Shown: positions 44,497-53,200 of the stretch, in pieces
How positions within the stretch are numbered: position 1 is the first letter of the stretch
Layout of the letters: every line of letters begins with the position of its first letter
Origin: Kiloniella sp. EL199
GTDB lineage: Bacteria; Pseudomonadota; Alphaproteobacteria; Kiloniellales; Kiloniellaceae
Reading direction: 5' to 3'
NCBI RefSeq assembly: GCF_900313065.1
Contig: NZ_OMPU01000010.1
Coordinates: 434,001 to 498,000 of the forward strand
DNA length: 64,000 nt
The notes under the pieces: generated by a model
Told to the model about the DNA's origin: nothing
Seen by the model: the letters and a program-made list of their open reading frames with translations, nothing else
Database searches by the model: none
Position numbers and translations under genes: made by a program

Positions 44497-45525
44497 TTAT
44501 GTGCGTGATGTTTCCATTGGCAAGGCCGTGGTGACTCTTGCGAGTTCAAGATTCTGTAAATCGTCAACCTGGATTATTTCTACATCAGGGCCAATAGGTG
44601 AGATTTTATTTGGGTCTGAGGCATTCGAGAAAAGAGTAACAACGGGGCAACCTGCGGCTGAAATCAGATGCATCGGTCCGGTATCATTTCCCACAGAGAA
44701 TTGGGCTTTTCTCGCGATAACGGCGATTTGCTCCAGACTGGTTTTCCCGCAGAGATTAACAGCGGCAGAGCATGAATTTTTGATCCGCTCACATTCTGTG
44801 CGCTCTGCTTTTGTGCCTATAATAACCGGCGTAATTCCCAAGTGGGTCATATGATCAGCGAGTTCGGAATAACGGGCAACAGGCCAACGTTTTTCAGGGC
44901 GATGAGGAGCCCCACCCGGTACAAGAAGTGCGTAGGATCTTGGTAGAGCCAGATCCTCGACATCTGCTTTGATAAACGACAAATCCGGAAGTTTTATATT
45001 TGTAATCCCGGCGATCGCAAGTTGCGCTTTTTCTCTGACAGAAATGTGGAAAATGCCTTCGGTTGGCTTTTCATAATAATGTGAGCATCCTCGAACATTT
45101 CCAACCCATTCCGGTTTTGTTGCTGGAAATAGTTTGTAGTAAAAACCTGTGCGTTCATTGCGTTGTAGATCGTACACTCGATCGAATTTGTGCGAACGCA
45201 GCGTTTTCCGAAGCTTTAAGATAGATGGTATTTCATAGATCTTTGGCTTCTTGTCTGTAAGGACAGAGTTGAAACAGCCGCTGGCTTTGGCGAGTGCCAC
45301 ATAGGGTTTAGTGGTCAATAAAGTGATATCTGCGTTTGGGTGATACGCCCGAATGGCTTGAAATGACCGTATGGAGAGAATGAAATCGCCAAAGGCTGAC
45401 AGTTTGATAACTAAAACACGTTTGGGGTTCCCTGGTGTTGGCTCAGAGTTTCCAACATTTGCCGCATTTTCAAAGGCGACAAGGTCAGGGTCTTCGGTTG
45501 TTATGTCAGGGCGCTCAACTGTCAT
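44497..45525 (-). CDS. glycosyltransferase family 9 (heptosyltransferase-like)
   Basis: A 342-residue GT9 enzyme, distinct from the one at 42676. After a 34-residue polar N-terminus comes RVLVIKLSAFGDFILSIRSFQAI; LVPGGAPHRPEKRWPVARYSEL and VGNDTGPMHLISAAGCPVVTLFS form the nucleotide-sugar site. It is on the opposite strand to its neighbours, converging with the GT2 gene. It probably adds another LPS-core residue; acceptor unknown. Confidence 0.87.
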   Translation of the reverse strand: MTVERPDITTEDPDLVAFENAANVGNSEPTPGNPKRVLVIKLSAFGDFILSIRSFQAIRAYHPNADITLLTTKPYVALAKASGCFNSVLTDKKPKIYEIPSILKLRKTLRSHKFDRVYDLQRNERTGFYYKLFPATKPEWVGNVRGCSHYYEKPTEGIFHISVREKAQLAIAGITNIKLPDLSFIKADVEDLALPRSYALLVPGGAPHRPEKRWPVARYSELADHMTHLGITPVIIGTKAERTECERIKNSCSAAVNLCGKTSLEQIAVIARKAQFSVGNDTGPMHLISAAGCPVVTLFSNASDPNKISPIGPDVEIIQVDDLQNLELARVTTALPMETSRT

Positions 45526-45930
45526 GCTTTTGCCATGTTAGTTTGTATGTTCGAACACACTGTTAGTTTTTGACCAGATTAACTGGGTGCACAGATATCT
45601 ATGAAAGCAGTGAGCTTTCTAAAAATCGCAAAACGGCCAGCATTCTAAACAGCAAGAATAGCACACTTTCGGGGTGAATCGTGTTGCTAAGGATGTAATC
45701 TGAAAATAGCCTTGTGAAAACCTTATAGTGTAATAGTTTAGCGGAAATATTTTTTTAAGAATATGTTTTTGTGCTCTGGTCGCAATTTGGTCACAAGGAT
45801 CATTTTTTATATTAAACCATATTATTTTTTTACCATTTCCATTTAATTATCGGGTCGCAGTTTGTTTTTATAAATATTTCCGGTAAAGAGGATACTTTAA
45901 TTCCGGGGCTTTTATCCTGGATTTGAGCTC
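45526..45930. other. AT-rich regulatory-length intergenic region
   Basis: About 400 bp between divergently transcribed LPS glycosyltransferase genes (minus at 45525, plus at 45984). It is AT-rich with T-runs and A-runs near 45800-45860. No gene or hairpin terminator stands out. It must contain promoters for both sides. Confidence 0.5.
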
Positions 45931-45987
45931 ATGAGTGATTTGGTGAATTATATGGCTGGGTTTAACCGGGGAGAACCAACAAGGTGA
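45931..45987 (+). CDS. possible 18-residue leader peptide coupled to the GT4 gene
   Basis: ATG at 45931 opens a frame of 18 codons (MSDLVNYMAGFNRGEPTR) whose stop TGA at 45985-45987 overlaps the GTG start of the glycosyltransferase (GTGA, 4 bp). A weak purine stretch (GGATTTGAG) precedes it. Translational coupling would let the short peptide control the GT4 gene; it could also be a chance frame. Confidence 0.35.
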   Translation: MSDLVNYMAGFNRGEPTR

Positions 45988-47030
45988 AGGTCCTATTGGT
46001 ATTGGGAGCAGGGGGAGAAGGTGGAGCTGAAACCTTCTATACACATATAACGCTCGCTCTCCATCGTGCTGGTATTGAAACCCAGGCCGCTCTTCGGCAA
46101 AATGACAACCGTGTGAATTTGTTCAAGTCTGCAGGTATTGAAACACTGGTTCTTCCTTTTGGTAAGCTTTTTGATTTTAAAACCAAAAAAAGGTTAAAGC
46201 AGAAAATCAAAGAGTTCAAACCTGATGTGGTTATGACCTTTATGAACAGAGCCACGTCCCTGTGCCCCAAAGGTGATTTCTTGCACATTGCCCGTTTAGG
46301 TGGGTATTACAAGCTCAAGAACTATAAAAATTGCGATCATCTTATTGGAAATACCAAAGATATTGTGGATTATTTGACATCTGTTGGATGGCCAGCGGAA
46401 AAATCACACCATGTTCCGAATTTTGCTTCTGTTGAGGCGGATGCTCTTCCTGTTTCCAGATTTGATCTGAACACACCCGATGATGCGACTGTCCTGCTGT
46501 CTTTGGGACGACTACACGAAAATAAAGCCTTTGATACCTTGTTGCGTGCGGTGGAAATAGAAACCCGACCTTATGTCTGGATTGCGGGTGAGGGACCTTT
46601 ACGGGAAGAACTGGAGACCTTGGCAAAAGATCTGGGTGTGCTGGATCGCGTTCGGTTTTTAGGCTGGCGCAATGATCGTGGTGCTTTATTGGCGGCGGCG
46701 GATATTTGCGTTTTCCCCTCGCGGTTTGAACCCTTTGGCTCGGTTATGATTGAGGCGTGGGCGACAAAAACGCCGTTGGTGACAACGCGGACAGCGGGAC
46801 CGGAAGAGATGGCCACTGACAATCATGATGCACTTATGGTACCTGTTGATGATCATAAGAGGATGGCTGTGGCAATTTCCCGGGTTATGGACGAGAAGGA
46901 CTTGGTTGAACGCCTGACGGCAGCTGGCTTTGAGACCTATCAAAAAGACTATACCGAAGAGGCATGTGTGCATAATTACATCGACCTCTTTGATAAACTT
47001 TTAGCGCAAGAAAAAAGGATTGCTTCATGA
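45984..47030 (+). CDS. glycosyltransferase family 4
   Basis: A 348-residue GT-B enzyme. The start MKVLLVLGAGGEGGAETFYT (GTG at 45984) is the GT4 N-terminal Rossmann loop, and VFPSRFEPFGSVMIEAWATK holds the EPFG...E nucleotide-sugar motif; SLGRLHENKAFDTLLRAV is the donor-binding loop. It probably builds the LPS core or a related surface glycan. The start overlaps an upstream mini-frame, and the stop overlaps the dihydroorotase start by four bases, so translation of this pair is coupled. Confidence 0.9.
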   Translation: MKVLLVLGAGGEGGAETFYTHITLALHRAGIETQAALRQNDNRVNLFKSAGIETLVLPFGKLFDFKTKKRLKQKIKEFKPDVVMTFMNRATSLCPKGDFLHIARLGGYYKLKNYKNCDHLIGNTKDIVDYLTSVGWPAEKSHHVPNFASVEADALPVSRFDLNTPDDATVLLSLGRLHENKAFDTLLRAVEIETRPYVWIAGEGPLREELETLAKDLGVLDRVRFLGWRNDRGALLAAADICVFPSRFEPFGSVMIEAWATKTPLVTTRTAGPEEMATDNHDALMVPVDDHKRMAVAISRVMDEKDLVERLTAAGFETYQKDYTEEACVHNYIDLFDKLLAQEKRIAS

Positions 47031-48373
47031 GCGAAAGCTACGACCTGATCATTAAGGGCGGCGATGTTGTTACGCCGAATGGGACCGAGAAAATTGATGT
47101 CGGTGTGAAGGGCGGGCGTATTGTCGCTCTTGGTGACCTCAAAGGCGCAACGTCTATGGAAGAATATGACGCGACAGGGCAACATGTTTTGCCGGGGGCT
47201 ATTGATACCCAAGTCCATTTTCGTGAACCCGGACTTGAACACAAGGAAGATCTGGCCTGTGGTACCGCTGCGGCGGCGTTGGGTGGTATTGTGGCTATCT
47301 TTGAAATGCCGAATACAAATCCTAATACCCTTGGTCCTGTGGAGCTTGCTGACAAGCTGGCCCGTTGTGAAAACAGGGCCTGGACGGACCATGCTTTCTT
47401 TATCGGTGCTGCCGAAGAGAATGTGGATGAGCTGGGGGAGTTGGAAAAACTTCCAGGCTGTGCCGGGATTAAAATCTTCATGGGGTCTTCTACCGGAAGT
47501 CTTTTAGTTGAAGAAGAGGGGTTATTGGTCGAAGTTCTGAAAAACGGGACACGTCGCTGCCCGGTACATGCCGAAGATGAAAACCGTCTGAGAGAGCGTT
47601 TTGCACTCGTGCGTGATGGCGCAGAACCAACAATGCATCCGGTGTGGAGAGATCCGGAAGCGGCCGTTCTGGCAACAACCCGGATCTGTCGACTTGCGCG
47701 CCAAACAGGCCGTCGGGTGCATGTGCTGCATGTGACCAGCAAGGATGAAATGCCAATCCTTGCGGCAAACAAAGATCTTGTGACGGTTGAAACGACACCA
47801 CAGCATCTGACACTCAGTGCGCCGGGGTGTTATGAAGAACTTGGTACTTTCGCTCAGATGAACCCGCCAATTCGTGATGAAGAGCACCGCCTTGGTCTGT
47901 GGGAAGGTATTCGTACAGGTATTGTTGATGTACTTGGATCAGATCATGCGCCTCATACTCTGGAAGAAAAGCAAAAGCCTTATCCTGCGTCTCCATCTGG
48001 TATGCCGGGCGTGCAAACCCTTATGCCTTTGATGTTGGATCATGTAAATAAAGGGAACTTATCGCTTGAGCGTTTGGTTGATCTGACGGCTTCAGGCCCT
48101 GCGCGGATCTATAATATTGCGGGTAAGGGGCGTATCGCTTGTGGATTTGATGCTGATTTCACGATTGTTGATATGAACAAAGAAGAAACAATCAGCAAAG
48201 ATTGGCTTGCCTATAAATGTGGGTGGTCTCCATTCGAAGGCGTGACGGTTAAGGGCTGGCCAATGGCAACAATCATCCGTGGATCTGTTGTTATGAAAGA
48301 CGGCGAGTTGATTGGTGATCCACAAGGAAAACCCGTTCGTTTTACAGACACTGAACCTGCTAAAAACTCCTGA
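47027..48373 (+). CDS. pyrC: dihydroorotase
   Basis: A 448-residue amidohydrolase that closes carbamoyl-aspartate to dihydroorotate in pyrimidine synthesis. Family landmarks are VLPGAIDTQVHFREPGLEHKED, MPNTNPNT, GIKIFMGSSTGSL (K149, the candidate bridging lysine), HAEDENRLRERF, HVLHVTSKDEM and DVLGSDHAPHTLEEK. At the metal site the first histidine of the usual HxH is Q62 (TQVH), with H64 kept; this variant is known in Alphaproteobacteria, so it need not mean loss of activity. It begins in a four-base overlap with the GT4 gene. A terminator follows. Confidence 0.9.
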   Translation: MSESYDLIIKGGDVVTPNGTEKIDVGVKGGRIVALGDLKGATSMEEYDATGQHVLPGAIDTQVHFREPGLEHKEDLACGTAAAALGGIVAIFEMPNTNPNTLGPVELADKLARCENRAWTDHAFFIGAAEENVDELGELEKLPGCAGIKIFMGSSTGSLLVEEEGLLVEVLKNGTRRCPVHAEDENRLRERFALVRDGAEPTMHPVWRDPEAAVLATTRICRLARQTGRRVHVLHVTSKDEMPILAANKDLVTVETTPQHLTLSAPGCYEELGTFAQMNPPIRDEEHRLGLWEGIRTGIVDVLGSDHAPHTLEEKQKPYPASPSGMPGVQTLMPLMLDHVNKGNLSLERLVDLTASGPARIYNIAGKGRIACGFDADFTIVDMNKEETISKDWLAYKCGWSPFEGVTVKGWPMATIIRGSVVMKDGELIGDPQGKPVRFTDTEPAKNS

Positions 48374-48413
48374 TCTGGGCACCCTAGAGACAATACTTAA
48401 ATATTATATGTGA

Positions 48414-48455
48414 AACAAAGGCTTGGAAATGAATTTCAAGCCTTTGTTATATCTT
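48414..48455 (+). terminator. intrinsic terminator after dihydroorotase
   Basis: AACAAAGGCTTG pairs with CAAGCCTTTGTT (12 pairs) with extra pairing in the loop (AAAT/ATTT). A TATATCTTGATT tail follows, which is only moderately T-rich. Confidence 0.65.
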
Positions 48456-48527
48456 GATTCAATTAAAGCCTTCTGACTAAATTCTCGCTTCTGCTGTATC
48501 TTAATATCTGAAATTGAGGCTCCACTC

Positions 48528-49226
48528 ATGGCTAATCAAAGCTATATTCTTGAGACTATTCTTACGGGAAAATCCGTTCCCTTTGGGCCTAAGGGACAGC
48601 CAAGTGCAATAGCGAAGAAGCCTGTTTCAGGCTCTTTGAAAGTGACAAATCTGGGCTTTGTTGATGACGAGCAGGCTGACCCAAGACATCACGGTGGTCC
48701 GGAAAAAGCGTTGCATCACTATGCACGTGATCATTATAGTGCTTGGATGCATGAGTTTCCTCAAATTGATCCTGCTGTGCTGCAAGTCGGGGCCTTTGGC
48801 GAAAATATCTCGACAACCGGATTACAGGAAAAAGATGTTTGCATCGGGGATGTCTTTCGTTTTGGGTCTGCGACTGTTCAGGTTGCGCAAGGACGACAAC
48901 CCTGTTGGAAACTTAATGTTCGGTTTGCTTTCCCCAAGATGGCCGCGACGGTTCAAAAATCTGGACGTACAGGCTGGTATTACCGTGTTTTGGAAGAGGG
49001 AAGTGTCAAACAGGGGGATGAGTTAACTTTGATTGATCAGCCTAATCCCGATTGGAGTTTGTTGCGAATTCAAAATGTTCTCTATGTTGATATGCTCAAT
49101 CTGGAAAACTTGCAGGCGCTGGCATCCTTGAAGGAATTGGCGAGTAACTGGCAAGAGTTGGCGCGGAAGCGTTTGTCGCGTCTGGAGGTCGAAGACTGGA
49201 ATCCGCGTTTGCAAACGCCAGTCTGA
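48528..49226 (+). CDS. MOSC-domain protein (YiiM-like)
   Basis: A 232-residue MOSC protein. VTNLGFVDDEQADPRHHGGPEKALHHY and FGENISTTGL are family landmarks; the conserved cysteine lies in QGRQPCWKLNVRF, the molybdenum-cofactor/sulfur site. The C-terminal helical part (about 170-232) matches the YiiM 3-alpha domain. Such proteins reduce N-hydroxylated compounds using molybdenum cofactor. GAGG precedes the ATG at 48528. It is independent of dihydroorotase and convergent with the next gene. Confidence 0.9.
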   Translation: MANQSYILETILTGKSVPFGPKGQPSAIAKKPVSGSLKVTNLGFVDDEQADPRHHGGPEKALHHYARDHYSAWMHEFPQIDPAVLQVGAFGENISTTGLQEKDVCIGDVFRFGSATVQVAQGRQPCWKLNVRFAFPKMAATVQKSGRTGWYYRVLEEGSVKQGDELTLIDQPNPDWSLLRIQNVLYVDMLNLENLQALASLKELASNWQELARKRLSRLEVEDWNPRLQTPV

Positions 49227-49261
49227 ACCATTACTTCGTTTTGTTTTTCTATAAGCCTTTT

Positions 49262-49876
49262 CTATAGAGCTTCGAGGGCGCGTTCGACAAAGTCCAGTCG
49301 ATCCTGTCCGTAAAAATTCTCACCATCGACAAAGTATGTTGGGGCACCAATCACACCGCGCATAATGGCTTCCCGGCAGTTGCGTTCCAGTTCAGCCTGA
49401 ACAGCTGGTGAAAGAGCTTCTTCGATCAGGTTTGGCAGGTTTTCAAAGCTTGCACTTTCACAAAGTTCAGTGATGACCTTTTCATTGGCAATATCGCGAT
49501 CATCCCGCCAAAGTGCTTCCACGACCTTGAGGCTGAGTAAATTAAGATCTCCCGCTTCTCCACGATCTTTTGCACGTTGAGCGGCGATGACAATGCCGGA
49601 AGGTAGCTCTATGGGGCCATCATGGTGGATTGGCTCTCTTTGTAATGAAATGCCAAGATACTCTGCCCAACGGAGCGCATCGTTCATGGCATAATTTCGC
49701 AACATCGTCGGACGATCATCAAAGGGCAAGCCGCCAATAGCAGGCATTGTGACTGACAATATGATGGGGCGATGAACAATTTTGCGGCTATACTTTTCCG
49801 CCAGAGCATTCAAACGCGCGGCACCAAGATAGGTGAAATTAGAGCGTGTAGAGTAATAATAGTCGATGGTTTCCAT
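49262..49876 (-). CDS. DsbA-fold isomerase (HCCA isomerase-like)
   Basis: A 204-residue protein of the 2-hydroxychromene-2-carboxylate isomerase/DsbA group. The N-terminus METIDYYYSTRSNFTYLGAARL has serine (YSTRS) in place of the CxxC cysteines, as in HCCA isomerases, and VIGAPTYFVDGENFYGQDRLDFV closes the fold with the cis-proline loop. HCCA isomerases use glutathione in aromatic degradation; the substrate here is inferred only from family. I chose the ATG at 49876 over a frame opening at 49957. No aromatic-degradation genes are nearby. Confidence 0.87.
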   Translation of the reverse strand: METIDYYYSTRSNFTYLGAARLNALAEKYSRKIVHRPIILSVTMPAIGGLPFDDRPTMLRNYAMNDALRWAEYLGISLQREPIHHDGPIELPSGIVIAAQRAKDRGEAGDLNLLSLKVVEALWRDDRDIANEKVITELCESASFENLPNLIEEALSPAVQAELERNCREAIMRGVIGAPTYFVDGENFYGQDRLDFVERALEAL

Positions 49877-50243
49877 GTCGTTCCAAGCCTTGGATTTCGT
49901 GTAGCCTGTTCCTGGTGGGTATGTGCATTTTCTACTTGAAGATAGTTGTATTGTCACTTTGAGGAAACGATGAATTTAAGGAATTTGTTTCAGGAAGGAC
50001 CAAAGGAATATCTAATTTTGGTAAGTACATAAAATTTAAGGTAAATAAATTGTGATTTAAATGATAAAATCATACATATTAGTGTAGTTTTTTTGTACAT
50101 CCTGGTTGTGATTTTTCCCGGTATATGTATATTTGTCGGCAATATTATTACATTATTAATGAATTTTTCCTTTTGGCGAGCAACTCTGGTTAATCCACAA
50201 TAACTCGTTCTGACAAATATTTGGGATAGGGGTCCTAATTGAC
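49877..50243. other. promoter-length region before the adhesin gene
   Basis: About 370 bp between divergent genes, strongly AT-rich near 49960-50160. No gene is convincing here. It must carry the adhesin promoter; by eye I cannot choose a -35/-10 pair. Confidence 0.5.
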
Positions 50244-53200
50244 ATGACTGATGGTTTTACGAAAACAGATAATGAAACTGTTTCTGGAGAAGAAGTAAAT
50301 GATCTTTTGGTCGGGCAGGCTTCTTCTGCTCTGGAGATTACAGCTCCGGCAGCTGGCGAAACCAGGACGATCTCTCTAGAAAAAGGCCAGACAGTAACCC
50401 TGAGCTTTGATGCAACGTCAGCAACCCCGGTATTGGAAGGTAATGACTTTGTTCTGACCTTTGACAGTAATGGCGACGGTAGTGCCGATAGTCGTATCGT
50501 ATTCCAGAATCTGGTTGAAAATGCTCAAGGGGCTGATGCTCCTGTTCTTGTTATTGGTGGTGTCGAACTTTCCTCTGGTCTTTTGATTGGTCAGGCGCAG
50601 GCCCTGGCCGAAGGCGAGACGCTGGAAACCGCAGCTGGGGCAGGCGCTGGCCCACAAGGTGGTGGCGGTAGTGTTTACAATGATAACCTGGGTGATCTGA
50701 TTGATTTGCTACAGGCGCAAGAGGGACTTGATGGAACCGGCTTGGAAAGCAGCTTACTTGCTGATGGCGGTGATATACTGGATCCGGCCGAGGGCATTTT
50801 AAACATTTCATTTGAGACAGAAATTTTCGGTACAGAAATTGATGGTCAGGTCTTTGGTGGCGGTTTTGAGGACTGGGATCATCGTCAGGATGATTGTGAT
50901 GACGGTCATTCTCCCATGCAGATTCTTGTCGAATTTGTCCCAGCTGATAACGAAGATCTTGTTGATCTCACCATTTCCGGTATTCCCGAAGGAGCACTGT
51001 TCTTTATTGGAAATCCAGTTGATGCCAATGGTGATTTCGATCCGTCAGCAGCTGAAGCACTTGTAGGGGGAAGCATCACCTTGACCTCTGCGCAGTTGGC
51101 AGAGGGTATCTTCCTGTTACCGCCGGAGAACAGCGATGCAGATATCCCACTGGAATTTGCGGCGACAATCTTTGATAAAGATTCTGGCAATAGTGCAACC
51201 ATCACAGCTGGCGCGACAGCAACAATTGATGCTGTTGTTGATAAAGCAGTGTTGAATATTGACGATTCTGATGAAGGTCCGCAGAGTGAAGTTGGTGACT
51301 TTGTGACGATTTGGGGTGCTCGGTATCGTGGTCATCTGGTTGCCGCTGAATTTGATGCAGATGATGCTGATAATGTTTTGATTGATAATCGTGCTCCCTA
51401 CATGGCTGATCCGTCAATAGAGACATTGGCAAACGGTGGATTTGTGGCTGTTTGGCACGATTATTCAAGTGGCGGAGGTGCCGCATACCAGATTAAAGCT
51501 CAGGTTTTTGGCGTTGATGGCGATCCAAAAGGAGAGACATTTATCGTCGATAATGTGGACATTTTTGGTGATGCTTATCCAGATGTCGCTGCCCTTTCAG
51601 ATGGCGGATTTGCTACTGTGTGGGTGGATCGGAATAGTTTTCATGACGTTAAACACAGCAGCCGAGATGAAGAGCTGAATGATAACCAGTCAACGTCACT
51701 AAATGACAGTCTGATTGTCAAAATCTATCAATATAATAACGCAGAAGAAATTAAGATAAATATAGCGCAGCCGGATGGATATGAAGCTATTGGGGAACCA
51801 AGTATTACGGGGCTTTCCGGTGGTGGATTTGTTGTCGCCTGGACTGGGGAAACTGGTGGTTCCTACGACGACCTGAATGCTACTGATTCTGATGTGTATC
51901 TGCAGCGCTTTGATGCCAGCGGGAATCCTGTCAGCGATAGCGGTCCTGTCCGTATTGAGACCCCTGAAAATGCTGACAGTAAGCCGGATGTTACAGCTAC
52001 GGCAGATGGGGGGTTCATTCTTGCTTGGTCGAAAACAGATGGAGACGGTAATTCTGTTGAAATACGCCGTTTTTCAGCTGATTCAGATGGTTCTTCTCCT
52101 GCGCCTGTTTCAATCAACATTGATGAACCAGATGTTAATTACTCGAATGTCGAAGTAACAAGTTTGGGTAATGGTGGGTTTGCTGTTGTCTATGGCGTGT
52201 CAACTGATTCTGATGATGTGCCGAGAGATCCTGAAGATAAAAGAGATAGAGATCCTGAAGCCGAAAAAGATCATGACATTCAAGTGAAAGTGTATGATCA
52301 GAATAACGATCTGGTTGAAACGGTCACAATAGATCTAGGTGTTTTCGCGGGCAGTGTTGGTGATCCGCATGTTAGTAGCCTGGATAATGGTGGTTTCGTT
52401 GTTGTTTGGCAGGCCCAGGGCAAAGAGGCTGGTATTGTTGCTCAACGATTTAACGTAAACGGCAAACCAATTGATAGTGATGGTAATGTTCTTGATGAAA
52501 TTAATCCATCGCTTGTCAGTGAGGGAATGTCTAGTGGCCGTGCAAATGACCCGCATGTGACCGAGGCACCTTGTGATGATATCGGTGCGACAGTTACATT
52601 TGCCGAAGATAATGCAACGCCTGTGAAGGATTCTGGTTCTGATAATTCAAACGATAATGAAGAGCGGAAATCAGATTCTATTGATAATGAAGTATGTTAT
52701 GTGGATGGAGAGCCTATCTATCCAATTGGATTTAATGCTTCTATTGGTGAAGATCGTGATGGTTCCGAAGAGTTAACTGTTATTAATATCGGTCTTGTTG
52801 ACCAGTTGCTTGGTGAAGAAGATCCCCGTGCACTTGGCCTTGAGGCAGATGGATCTAGTCTTGAACGTGGTGATGCTCAGCTTTGGATTAATCAGCCTGT
52901 TAGTGAACCGGATAATGACACGCCAACTGATGATATCCCGACTGCCAAAGCTGTAGTGGCTGATAAAACCGAATCGGTTATGCTTGTTGACGGCGCAATC
53001 ATCAAGATTATGGGAACCTGGGTCGATCTGGATGCTGATGGCAATGTTGTTGTTGATGGTGCTGGTAAGCCAATTGTTCACAGTGGATTTGTGAATGCGC
53101 AGGTTCTCTTTGGTGAAGATGGTACGTTATCCCTAAACTTTGATTTTGACAGTGAAGGTGAGATCGTTGGTAATGAAGGTATCCGTGTTTGGTCAGTTGA

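Noticed and set aside
47038-47772. Long minus-strand reading frame opposite dihydroorotase (244 codons)
   Set aside because: It is the shadow of a strongly conserved enzyme; the antisense frame has no family likeness and no ribosome site.
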